From: Terebella lapidaria
Taxonomy: Eukaryota > Annelida > Polychaeta > Terebellida > Terebellidae
DNA length: 64,000 nucleotides
Reading direction: 5' to 3'
NCBI GenBank assembly: GCA_949152475.1
Contig: OX424563.1
Span: 23,657,001-23,721,000 of the forward strand
The notes beneath the pieces were generated by a model. It saw only the letters and a program-made list of their open reading frames with translations. It searched no databases and was not told the origin of the DNA. This document shows, in pieces, positions 1 through 12,227 of the stretch (the stretch's first letter is position 1; every line of letters starts with the position of its first letter). The position numbers and the translations under genes were made by a program.

Positions 1-299
1 TTTTTTTTACTTTCCGCCGTTTTGGTTTCCGATCAATAACTCGGGAACGCCTGAACGGATCTTGTCGAAATTTACACCACTGGTCAGAAATATTACATGG
101 AAGACCCCTATTGTTTTGGAGGCGGTTCCGGGGTCCGTGAGGATGAAATCAAGGTTGATTTTGAGACTTGGTTTCCGAGCGATAACTCAAAAAGTATTCA
201 TGCAATGGCAAGTATTCTTTGCATGGGAGTTCATATACCACCAAGGAAGAACCCTATTGATTTTGGGATCAATCCGTCGAACGACCTTTGACCTAGAGC
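1..299. other. Non-coding flank of the satellite
   Basis: No gene is recognised here. The short open frames have no recognisable domain and run into the satellite. The sequence shares little with the satellite unit. It is probably intronic to BRD8, whose N-terminal exons are not in the window and should lie further left. Confidence 0.4.
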
Positions 300-3117
300 T
301 CGGAAGAATTTTTGCTGATTCATCCTTGAGGCTTTCATGCATATCTCCGAAACATTGCGTTGTAGAGCGAAACGGAGCTCATTTTCGGCCTCCTGGCACT
401 AGACAAACTAGTCTAGGGGGTATCTTGGTTCGAAATGACCCCTGGTGTCGAATTTTTTTTCGCAGACTCGGCACTTCCTGTTTGGCCGAATCTCGGAAAC
501 GGTGCGTCGTAGAGCGAAACGGAGCTCAATTTCAGCCTCCTGGCACTAGTCTAGTGGGTATCTTGGGTTGAAATGACCCCTGGTGTCGAATTTTTTTCGC
601 CGACTCGGCACTTCCTGTTTGGCCGTATCTCGGGAACGGTGCGTTGTAGAGTGAAACGGAGCTCAATTTCGGCCTCCTGGCACTAGACAAACTAGTCTAG
701 TGGGTATCTTGGGTCGAGAGTCAAATTTTTTTTCGCCGACTCGGCACTTCCTGTTTGGCCGTATCTCGGAAACGGTGCGTTGTAGAGCGAAATGGAGCTC
801 AATTTCGGCTTCCTGGCACTAGACAAACTAGTCTAGTGGGTATCTTGGGTTGAGACGACCCCTGGTGTCGAATTTTTTTTCGCTGACTTGGCACTTCCTG
901 TTTGGCCGTATCTCGGAAATGGTGCGTCGTAGAGCGAAACGGAGCTCAATTCCGGCCTCCTGGCACTAGACAAACTAGGCTTATGGTTATTTTGGGTCGA
1001 GACAAGCCCTGGTGTCGAATTTTTTTTCGCCGACTCGGCACTTCCTGTTTGGCCGTATCTCGGAAACGTTGCGTCATAGAGCGAAACGGAGCTCAATTTC
1101 GGCCTTCTGGCACTAGACAAACTAGTCTAGTGGGTATCTTGGGTTGAAACGACCCCTGGTGTCGAATTTTTTTTCGCCGACTCGGCACTTCCTGTTTGGC
1201 CGTATCTCGGGAATGGTGCGTCGTAAAGCGAAACGGAGCTCAATTTCGGCCTCCTGGCACTAGACAAGCTAGTCTAGTGGGTATCTTGGGTCGAGAGTCG
1301 AATTTTTTATCGCCGATTCGGCACTTTCTGTTTGGCCGTATCTCGGAAACGGTGCGTCGTAGAGCGAAACGGAGCTCAATTTCAGCCTCCTGGCACTAGA
1401 CAAACTAGTCTAGTGGGTATCTTGGGTCGAGACGACCCCTGGTGACGAATTTTTTTTCGCTGACTTGGCACTTCCTGTTTGGCTGATCTCGGAAATGGTG
1501 CGTCGTAGAGCGAAACGGAGCTCAATTCTGGCCTCCTGGCACTAGACAAACTAGTCTAGTGGGTATCTTGGGTCGAGACGACCCCTGGTGTTGAATTTTT
1601 TTTCGCCTACTCGACACTTCCTGTTTGGCCGTATCTCGGAAACGGTGCGTCGTAGAGCGAAACGGAGCTCAATTCCGGCTTTCTGGCACTAGACAAACTA
1701 GTCTAGTGGGTATCTTGGGTCGAGAGTCGAATTTTTTATTGCCGACTCGGCACTTCCTGTTTGGCCGTATCTCGGAAACGGTGCGTCATAGAGCGAAACG
1801 GAGCTCAATTCCGGCATTCTGGCACTAGACAAACTAGTCTAGTGGGTATCTTGGGTCGAGAGTCGAATTTTTTATTGCCGACTCGGCACTTCCTGTTTGG
1901 CCGTATCTCGGAAACGGTGCGTCGTAGAGCGAAACGGAGCTCAATTTCAGCCTCCTGGCACTAGACAAACTAGTCTAGTGGGTATTTTGGGTCGAGACGA
2001 CCCCTGGTGTTGAATTTTTTTTCGCTGACTTGGCACTTCCTGTTTGGCCCTATCTCGGAAATGGTGCGTCGTAGAGCGAAACGGAGCTCAATTCCGGCCT
2101 CCTGGCACTAGACAAACTAGTCTAGTGGGTATCTTGGGTCGAGACGACCCCTGGTGTTGAATTTTTTTTCGCCGACTCGGCACTTCCTGCTTGGCCGTAT
2201 CTCGGAAACGGTGCGTCGTAGAGCGAAACGAAGCTCAATTCCGGCCTTATGGTACTAGACAAACTAGTCTAGTGGGTATTTTCGGTCGAGGCGACCCCTG
2301 GTGTCGAAATTATTTTCGGCGACTCAGCACTTCCTGTTTGGCCGTATCTCGGAAAAAAATGGTGCGTCGTAGAGCGAAACAGAGCTCAATTCCGGCCTCA
2401 TGGCACTAGACAAACTAGGCCTATGGGTATTTTGGATCGAGACAACAGCTGGTGTCAAATTTTGTTTTCACCGAATCGGCACTTCCTGTTTGGCCGTATC
2501 TCGGAAACGGTGCATCATACAGGGAAACTGAGCTCAATTCCGGCCTTCTGGCACTAGATGAACTAGTCTAGTGGGTATTCTGGGTCAAAAAGACCCCTGG
2601 TGTCGAATTTTTTTTCGCGACTCGGCACTTCCTATTTGGCCGTATCTCGGAAACGGTGTGTCCTAGAGCGAAACGGAGCTCAATTCCGGCCTTCTGGTAC
2701 TAGACAAATTAGTCCAGGGGGTATTTTGGGTCGAGACGACCCCTGGTGTCAAATTTATTTTCTCCGACTCGACACTTCCTGTTTGGCCGTATCTCGGAAA
2801 TGGTGAGTCGTAGAGCGAAACGGAGCTCAATTCCGGCCTTCTGGTACTAGACAAACTAGTCTAGGGGGTATCTTGGGCCGAGATGTCTTCTGGTGTGAAT
2901 TTTTTTTTCACCGACTTGGCACTTCCTGTTTGGCTGTATCTCGGAAACGGTGCATCGTACAACGAGACGGAGCTTAATTTCGGCCTCCTGGCACTAGACT
3001 AACTAGTCTAGAGGGTATCTTGGGCCGAGACGACTTCTGGTGTCGATTTTTTTTTCGCCGACTCAGCACTTCCTGTTTGCCGTATCTCAGAAACGGTCCG
3101 TCGTAGAGCGAAACGCA
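300..3117. repeat. Tandem satellite array, about 20 units of 136-148 bp
   Basis: The phrase cttcctgtttggcc recurs about 19 times from position ~470 to ~3075. Spacing falls in two classes: about 136-137 bp and about 145-148 bp (one 152). Each unit also holds gagcgaaacggagctcaat, an interrupted palindrome ctagac-aaacta-gtctag, and a T-run. Short units lack roughly 11 bp of the cgacccctggtg segment found in long units. Divergence rises toward the right end. The array sits just upstream of the first BRD8 exon in the window, so it is most likely inside a BRD8 intron. Short open frames inside it are by-products of the repeat. Confidence 0.9.
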
Positions 3118-3348
3118 TTGATGCCTAAGGGCGGGGTATGTCACTTAAACTTTGACCACGGACAGTTCAGAGTCATCATGGTTCTAGACGCGGTCTCTTA
3201 GGTATATGTTAGTTAGGAATAGAACTCACACGAAATGCCCCAAGGCATCTTCAGGCCTTGACGTCTAGTTATTATTAATCTACGCGATGATGATCATGAC
3301 GAGATGTTCATGGATCGATCTTTTACAATTGTACCGTTATTGTTGCAG

Positions 3349-6300
3349 GGTGTCAGTGAGCAGATCTATCAAGCCCTATGGGGAGCCGAATAGACCATCG
3401 GACTGGTTCTCACAAAAGGTATGTTCCTGCAATGAGGTAAGCTGGCAAATATTTTCATCGAATGAGCAATTTTCTCGTCACTATCGCTAATTTACGGGAA
3501 CATTTGCGTGCCAGTGGGATTTGAGAATACACACATGAGCACGATGTGCACTCAGCCAACCAGGTATCATATTCGTCTGGAGTGCTGAGCCATCGATCAT
3601 AATTCGCGTGTTTATAATGTATGCCAGTGTCTGATTCTCCTTGTTTTGAAGCGGGGATAATAGCACATTTGTTTCGTTTCATTTTCTGACTGCAATGTTA
3701 CTTTTAACAATCAAATGAATATATTTTTCGCTGTTCCCCAACGAGTTATTTTTTCGCTGGCAGAGTGTGGAATGTTCAGAACCGTGGTATTGATGGGTGA
3801 CAATGTGTAAATGTAGGAATGGGTTCTGAGTTCAACAGAAACAACTTCCACAGTCATATTTCGGTGCTTATAACTATCCTGACAGTACTCAAACTTTGTA
3901 GACACTTCTCATATGGGCACATGTAATTTGTACGATATTGGCCAAGATCAACTTCAACTTGACGTATTTTGAATTCCGGGCAATTGAAAACGGTGCTGAA
4001 TTTTGTCGACATCTTGGTATTTTTGATGGGCGTACTCGATCATGAACTTTTATTCCTATCAACTACTGGATTACATGTACAACTTAGTGAGCAATTTCAT
4101 TCCCAGCTGATGTCCTATAGTTGGGATCCAGAATGACAATTGGTTATGATACAATCGTTTTGTGGCATTGATGAACTCATCATTATCATTTATCATCATA
4201 AAGAAACAGAATTGCCCACTAAATTGAACATGTGCTCCCAACTACCATTCTTTTCACATCAATATTTGTCCTGCCTGGACATTGTATATATATTAGCATA
4301 AAATTGAATGGAAAACAGCACTAGAAATGAACACGCTATTGAGCCCTTTTATCCGGGCAGTTCTGGTGCTCTGCACCAGGTATGATTCTTGTTGTATATT
4401 TAAAGGCTCACCGATATCTTGCGAAGAATACTAGTATTATGGTAGATTTATACTGAACGAGATAATGAATGCCCTATGTGAAATAGGGTTTTATTTGACA
4501 TTGTGCATTTATATTCTTGTGCAGAATACATGTATCTTCAAACTTCTGATTTGTGAATATTTTATTGTTGTGCAAAGATTTCCAAAAGAGGTCATAAACC
4601 ACCATTGGACAACTATATAGACAGGTTTATACTAGGTTTACTGATTCCAGTGTTCAATATCAATAGTCCAATGGCATCGGACCTCCCGTCTAGCATACAG
4701 AGCCTTTGCCCTTATATAGGTGTCTGCATAGGGGAACAATGTTCGTGGTGTTGTAGGGGAAAACCCAGCTAACACAGTGACTCATTCTTGTGAAATGCAT
4801 ATAAAAATCAATACATATGAGGTGCATGTGACTTACTATTGACTTTTGTTTGGTCTTCACAAGGTTTTGTTTGCATTTCTTCCACAGATTGAGTGGTTTT
4901 ATGGGAAATTTATGGTTTTACATGTGGTTATAGGTGTACTAGTGTTACATTGGCATACAGTGCTGCCACACTGTGACCACCACTGGAACTTCAAGTCTTT
5001 GGCAGGTGGCTATCAAAATATTGATTTTTACCTAGGGTTGGTTGCCAGTGAGAATGAAGGCATGAGGAAGGGGGGAAGAGGGGGGGGGTCATTTTGAAGA
5101 GGGGTAGTAATCAATTGAAAGGGTGAGGTGTTTTGAAATGCATGTGGGTGGGAGGGGGTGGAGTGTGGATGGTAACCTGGTGTGGCCATCTGGAAGTCTG
5201 CTGCATGATTATGTTGTACACCTGGCACATGACGATTATAGTTCGGTGCAGATGAACAGTTAGTGGCGGTATGATGCAGTGAAATGATATATTATAAACC
5301 ATGGGGTGTCGCAGGTCTTGTCCATTCAATCTCCAATCATATTCTATTCAATGAAATCCTATGAATAGATAAAATTTAGGTTTAAAAAACAGAAGATATA
5401 CAGATTTAAAAAAAAAAAAAAAATTCAATCAATGTGTAGTATTGGTTCACCTAAATATTTGGTTTGCAATTTACTTCATTCACACGTTAATTCAATTAAA
5501 TATTAATGAAATTAAATATTTATTGTCTCTTTAGAACTGTGCTTTGCAGTATTCTGATTTGTTGGAGAAGGTTGAAACACCCAAGTAAGTTCTAGTCCTT
5601 TATATTTCAAGCAAATTTGTGAACTGTCATTGCAAGAGGGGAAAAACTATTGTTCACTAGATGTAGTATGGTGTCAAAAGTCACAAATTTGGGAATGAAT
5701 TCTGCATCAGTATTTGAAGTTCTGTTGAATAACTTTGATAGAATAAATTGGATTAAATTTTTGTGGAGGAAATGGCAATAATTCATAACTCGTATGCGTC
5801 GTCTAGACGTAAGCGCGGGGAGAAGGAGGGAACGGTCGAGGCTCCGGTGGACACGCTGGTACGGCGCATGACCATAGAACGCATCGAGGAACTCAAGAAA
5901 ATTGTACAGGAGGAACAGAAACGTTACAAGTCAGTAACAGTTGTGGTTGTATGTGTTTGTAGCACACGTTAACTGTCATAAAGTGTACAATTTGCAAATA
6001 CAGTGTAATAGATAATAAATAACTCCAGAATTACATAATATTTGGTATTGTTTAATCATGTAGTAAAACAAATTGGAACGTCCCCGTATCGAAACCAAAT
6101 TTTGTCCTCGTCATGTTTCCTAACATGGATCTACCAATGAAATTCTCCAATACTGTGTTAAACTGAATGTGTCTTGCTTTTTTACGTTAGGAAACTGAAG
6201 GAAGAGTTAGAACTGACGGCGAGTGGTCACGCTGATGACAAGCTGACAGAACTATGGGACGAGATAGAACAGTGAGTGCTCCTTGATTTATTGACATGTA

Positions 6301-9300
6301 TATGAAATAAAAGTTTTATTTCATTCTGCTCAATTTAGTGAAAGTGTCACTAGACACGTGGTGGATTTATGTTAAAGCTGAGAAATTTCTTGCAAATATA
6401 TTTCACAGTATGTTTAGCTGCGTGTGTGTATCAATAATCTTAATATGGTTTTATATTTTCTTTGAATTTTTTTTTTGCAGGGAAAAGAAAGAAGCAGAGG
6501 ACAAGGAAAAAGAATGGATGGAAAAAATGGAAGCCAGAGAACAAGGTGACAATTACAATATTTTGTTCACTCCTTCCATTTCTTTCAACGAAATTATTTT
6601 CAAATTTTAATTCTAAAAATTGGACTGGTATTTGTTAAAAAATTCGAACAATTTTACCAATGAAAAACCAACGAATACCAATTTTCATCACTAATTTTGT
6701 TGAAATATTTTGTGATCAAATTAGTCATTCTATATGTTTCATCACCTACAAACTTTCCATAGCTTTGAAGGGCAAGAAGCTCCTCCCAAGCACGAAAGTG
6801 AAGGTGGAAATTGAGGAGAGTTCCCAGGACACGACAGTCGATGTCGGCTCTCTGGTAAGTGTGAATTCTACTACTTCACTATCTCAAACTCAAACAAAGG
6901 ACTAGTTCTACTGGCTAGCTATCTGAAAGATTGTGTGTTCTACTGCTCCACTATATCAAAGTCCAATAAAGGATCAGTTCTACTGGCTTAGTATCGGAAG
7001 GAAAGTGTAAATTTTACAAACTTCCAATAAAATGTTTGTACTTCGAACATGTCAGTGACTCTGGAAGCCGCTGCTTGAAATTGAAATACATGACACAAAA
7101 CTTTATGAAGACATTTACTGAGAGCATGTGAAATCTTCTCATGTATTTGAAGAAACCATAAAAGAAACTTGTTTATAAAGGTGTATAAGATGTAGTCATC
7201 AATCACAATTTGACATGGAAAATACTGCATTTACTAAATTCACAAATACTGTTGTCTTGTCCACAGGAAGAGGACAGTAACCTATCACAGCAGTCGGTCT
7301 CCACCCCTCTCTCAACCAGCTCCCAGGAGACAAAACCCACCATCTCAGCCACCGTACTGACCCTGAACCAGTCGCTAGGGGGTCCGGCGGGTGACCAGGA
7401 GGGTGGTAGCCATGGGAACCAGGCCCCGGTTACTGGGGTGGGTGGAGGCGGAGATGCTCACGGTCTCATCCCACCCGATGACATTAAAACTGTGAGTTTA
7501 GGTGACATTTTACTTTTGTTTGGCCTTCTATAAATGGTCATAGTAGTGTTATCATGGTTATTGATATGATGATTATAAATAAAATATAAAGCAATTTGAA
7601 TCTATAGGTTAAGGCACAAAAAATTGTCAGTACATTTTGAATAAATATATATTTTGCAGAGACGTGTGTGAGAAATGATATTCATTCATCTGCAAAACTG
7701 AGCAAATTTAAAAACATTTTGTTGAAAATTTATTACTATCTGTAGGAACCAGGTGAAGTGGACATTGTTTCCACGACGACTGCCACGGTCAAGGAGGAAG
7801 TCATAGAAACCGAGGAAATCACCATGGAAACGCTACCCGTGCATGACGACGACGCTGGCGACGACACTGGCAAGTCCGAGCAATCTGTACCCGAGGTGCC
7901 CAAGAGAGGTAGGGTGGGGGGTCCTTGGGGTAGTTGTAAGGCTAACTCCTGGTGTCATGGGGCTGATTTCGTACGATTATCCTCACAAAGGTTTGCAGTG
8001 TGTTTTGCTTGTAACGAATCGATGCATGGATTTTTGTCGGGACGATATTACTCGTGATTTGATTTTTGATTTGCAGCCCAAATGTCATTATGTGTTTCAG
8101 TATGCAGTCGCAAAATATTCCATTTTCTCTCACTTTCAGTTGTGCCCATTTTATCAGAGCTTCTGCAGGAATCACTCGCTACCCCTTGCATCCCACAACT
8201 TCATAACTATTCTCTCCCTTCGAATACGGTCCACATTCTCATAAACTGCCCAGATATTGAAATCAAGCAAGGTTAAAAGATTTGTTGAAGAACAATTGTA
8301 TGAATTACTGTTTTGAGATTTTTTTTAGTTATTGTTTGCTGTCTGAGCAATATCAAAATTTTATCCTAATTGTTTTTACTGTGGAGAAGATGACTGTGTT
8401 CAAAAGTGTTTTGAAATACTAACCCTCCATTGTTCGTTTTCCACTAATTGAATAGGTGAATGCAATCACTGAAAAAATTACAGTTGGATACATCAGTTTC
8501 ATGACTCACCCATGATGACAATTATATACCTAATAATTTGTCAGTTGTATCCAATATGGTTATTGAATAGTTTGTGATGAAGTTCAAATCAACAAGTAGT
8601 ATTTTATGTGATATAGTGTATTGTATAAATACTTTACTCGAAAGAACACCAAAAATCATATACTAAATTCTCATGAAGAATTCTGTGTGATAACAATAAA
8701 TATATTGGAAATGCAAAGAAAAATACAATTTGAATATCTTGTGTAATTTTCTGTTTTATCTAGAACCATCAGAAGACGACACATCTACGATTGGTCGAGA
8801 CGACACTCCGAGTGAGCAAGGCGAAAGTATCGAGAAGGTTGAGCCGGAAACCGATATTTTCGTCCAAGTGGTTGATGACAGAGATGTAAGCCTAATCCAC
8901 CCATATATTTCTTTCCACTCGGAAATACTAATATAGTTGAAGCCTACTTGTTTACAATACATGTAGTCCAATATTCCGAAATGGTCCATGAATTAAAGTC
9001 CTCCTACCCCTGATAAAAGTCAATGTTTTACTACCGCTTTACACCAACAGGACAAGTCGATCGATGCCCTAGACTCCGCTAGTGAGGGCCCCAGTAAGGA
9101 CGATGATCCACCCCTCTCCCCTTGTAGCAGTGTTATGTCCAATGACACCGACGGTGGCCCCTTCAGTCAGCGTGGTGGCAAGGGACGACGCAGAGGTTTG
9201 TAGCGATTGCGTGCTTAGTTTACGTATACAGTGGTCCCCCTCAGATAAGACCTCCCTTCTAAAGACATCCGCCTCTGTACTGACTATTTCCTATGGCGCT

Positions 9301-12165
9301 AGGATGATTTCTAACATGTAAATGAACCTCTCTAATAAGACTCCCTCCTTAGATAAGACCTCGATTTTTTTGCATATGGGTAGGTCTTATCTGAAGGGGC
9401 CCACTGTGATAATTCCCGTAAATCGAGTAGGCTTTCAAATCTAGTAGGCGTTCAAGTAGGATTTCAAGTTAGTGCACATGAAATGCAAAATATTCACCAG
9501 TAAAACGATTTTTAATGACCAACCACAATAACAAAGTGTTGTTGATACATAGATATATTTTTATTTGGGGAAAACATTACTTGGAATCCAACATGTAACT
9601 TTATTTCGTGAAGACTTGACCTGTTTGTGTTTACATACATGTACACTGTTACAGTATTTACATATCTTTTTCACCAGGTGGGAAAACCCGCCGTGGAGGT
9701 CGAGGTAGACGATATACCAGAACCAAACTCCTGGTAGGTCTTAATAAACTTGGATCATTCTGGTATACAGGCAAAAACTAATAATATCCAACGGGATGGA
9801 AATTCACCATAGAATATTAAAAGTAACAGATGTATTAATGCAATACTTTTGGGAATATAAATACCTGAGGTTAGTATCTCCAATAGGTGTGTAACTTCAC
9901 GTGAAATGATACAATTCATTGCTTTACATTCAGTGCAAAACTCAGAACATAATTATGAATTCCATGTTGAACTAAAATGTTTACATCTTCCTCTAAAAAA
10001 GAGTATGTATCTGCACAAATTATGGAAAATGTATCAATTTCGTTCTGAATTTTCAGGAGGGTGAGGACAAAACGAAGGAGTCGGAGACGTCCTCGAAGGC
10101 AGAGTCCTCAGAGGATGAGGACTTGGGCGACACGACACTCCCAGAGAGCGATGACACGGCGTCCAATGCTACCGGGCGCCTCCACCTCTCCTTCACGGAG
10201 TCCGTGCCTAATAGTCCAGCCTCCATCGCGCCGGGGTAAGGGGCGGTGTTGTTACGAACTTGGTGACAAATTCAGTGGTTGTGATCAAAGTTTGATAATA
10301 TCTAGGAATTTGGCTTTGATTTGTTACCTGCAAATTTGTGGAAACTGAGGAAAAATTCAAGTTCTCGAGGGGTAATTGCTGTTTTCAGGCAAACCTCTCT
10401 GATATAAAGGGTGCGTACATATGTATGTATGTATGCAGATGATCAGCGATTTTGCATGAGATACATGTATATCAATTTCAGTGACACTGAGGATGAGAAA
10501 GCACACAAGATCTGGAAGAAATCCATCATGTTGGTTTGGAGAGCTGCTTCAAACCACAAGTAAGAAATTAGTTATTATTACAAACCCAAATCGTAATAAC
10601 CTTGCTATTAGAATATACTTGAACTGGCAATCTTAAAAGTGTTATTGTCCCACCATTAGACATGTTTCAATCTTATAATAATATATGTTTGGTGCAAATG
10701 ATCTTTGGATGATATAGAACTCTTCATACTTTTACCAGGTATGCCAATGTGTTCTCACACCCAGTGACGGACGAGATAGCTCCTGGCTATCACAGCATAG
10801 TCCACAGGTAAAACAAAATTTCAGTGATTTGAAATTTCTGTCGAATCCAAATAATCACACAAAAAAAAATGTGATATCTACACTTCATTTCGACGATAGT
10901 GAATGCAGGAAAAGAGCTTTCATTTGCTATGGTGGTATTTTGTTGGTGGTTTTGGATATACAAAAGTCTAAATATTTGTTCCTTTTGTAAAAGAAAGTAA
11001 ATTTGATTCAATATAAAGATGAAAAAATACAGGTAGCACATTTTTTACAGGCCACTGGACTTGTCCGTTGTTAAGAAGAACATCGAGTCAGGCCAGATCC
11101 GCACAACTGCAGAGTTCCAGCGCGACATGATGTTGATGTTTACAAACGCCATCATGTATAACAACTCCGACCACGACGTATTCCACATGGCGACCGACAT
11201 GTATGATGATGTCATGAGACACATTGAGGTATGGGATATCGTTTTTTATTTCCACTCAAAAGAAAAGGTAACCACCAAGTAATGTTGCAGTTAGTGTTAA
11301 GGTTTGAAATTTTTGTCAAATATTTCAATTTATGGTAGATCGTTAAGGGTTATGTTCGTTGTTAATCATTATTTCATGAATTCATCTATACACAGCTCGT
11401 TACTGAAACATCGGGGATATTTGTACATTTTTGTTCAGTTTTTATTTACATTAAAAAAAAAGCCAAAAAAAAAAGCCAAAAAATTCTGCCATTTAATTTC
11501 TGATTATCCAATTTTTCTTCATTTTTTTTCTCCTCTCTCTGCCCACTTCTATTCTGGCGAACCCCTACACTACCTAATCTCACTCTGTTGACTTTCCTGG
11601 TATCCACTAACTTTCTTCGTCCCCCACGTTCATCTCTTTTCCCGCCCCCTGCCCTCCTCCCCCACCCCGCGACCTTTCAATCTCGCAGCAATATGTTCAC
11701 ACACAGATCATGGTTCAAGGCGGTGAAACCAAATTGTTACGAACGTCGAGAAGATCCGAGGCACACAGTGAAAAAGCAGAAACGGTACTCTCTTATTGAT
11801 ACGAGGCTCAATATGAAACTTGAACACAGATATATTCAGATGGACATATATTATGATGAATACAGTAATTCAAATAGTAGTTCTTGATCAATTTTCTTGC
11901 TGAAGTTTCATTCATTAAATTTTTTACGGATTTTAAATTAATGTTTTTCGTAATCGTACATATTGTTGATTAACCAATGAACAAGATTTACCGTGTAACC
12001 TAATAACCTTTCAAATTCGTAAAATCTGTGCTAGATTCTGGTTTTTGCTTTGAACTCAAAGTTTGTTTTGTTTCCCAGGAGGAGGAACCGAAAAGGAAAA
12101 GACAAGTTGCAACGCCTTCGGAACAAGACGGCGGAAAACAGAAGAAGCGCAAAGTCACAAACTGA
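3349..12165 (+). CDS. BRD8: BRD8, bromodomain subunit of NuA4/TIP60 (5' exons outside window)
   Basis: Sixteen coding exons: 3349-3418, 5535-5584, 5807-5929, 6191-6271, 6481-6545, 6763-6854, 7267-7491, 7746-7908, 8764-8885, 9051-9195, 9678-9733, 10057-10235, 10482-10559, 10739-10807, 11051-11228, 12079-12165. All joins keep frame and use AG/GT sites. They encode about 593 residues. The first exon (VSVSRSIKPYGEPNRP) and the segment IERIEELKKIVQEEQKRYK match the N-terminal part of vertebrate BRD8; the exon before it is missing. A low-complexity acidic middle with an RGG-like stretch (9678-9733) is followed by a bromodomain split over four exons (KIWKKSIMLVWRAA; HPVTDEIAPGYHSIV; AIMYNNSDHDVF). 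The bromodomain binds acetylated histone in the TIP60/NuA4 complex of family members. The protein ends 29 codons later in a lysine-rich tail (KQKKRKVTN). Confidence 0.93.
9228..9407. mobile_element. MITE with 25-bp terminal inverted repeats (pogo/Tigger-like)
   Basis: A 180-bp element in a BRD8 intron begins ACAGTGGTCCCCCTCAGATA and ends with its near-perfect inverse (AGGTCTTATCTGAAGGGG then CCCACTGT). The interior has further copies of the gataagacct word. CAGTGG termini and short AT-rich flanks resemble non-autonomous pogo/Tigger-like elements, but no intact TA duplication is visible (TA left, TG right). Confidence 0.75.
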
Positions 12166-12221
12166 GATATAGTTACGTTTCTGTAGTAAATCCTACAATC
12201 ATGTCGTAAAATGTCTTGAAG

Positions 12222-12227
12222 AATAAA
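12222..12227 (+). terminator. BRD8 polyadenylation signal
   Basis: AATAAA lies 57 bp after the BRD8 stop codon and is followed by a T-rich stretch. It is the only canonical hexamer close to the stop. Confidence 0.7.

Noticed and set aside
62..2854. Many 60-170-codon frames sharing MAVSRK...ERNGAQFRP
   Set aside because: They are readings of the ~140-bp satellite in several frames and strands, with no start or domain logic.
4846..5097. 83-codon hydrophobic frame in a BRD8 intron
   Set aside because: Lies between two well-defined BRD8 exons, runs into a G-rich tract and has no BRD8 counterpart.
11588..11887. 99-codon frame in the last BRD8 intron
   Set aside because: C/T-rich low-complexity start and no similarity to BRD8 C-termini. 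The splice from 11228 to 12079 keeps frame without it.
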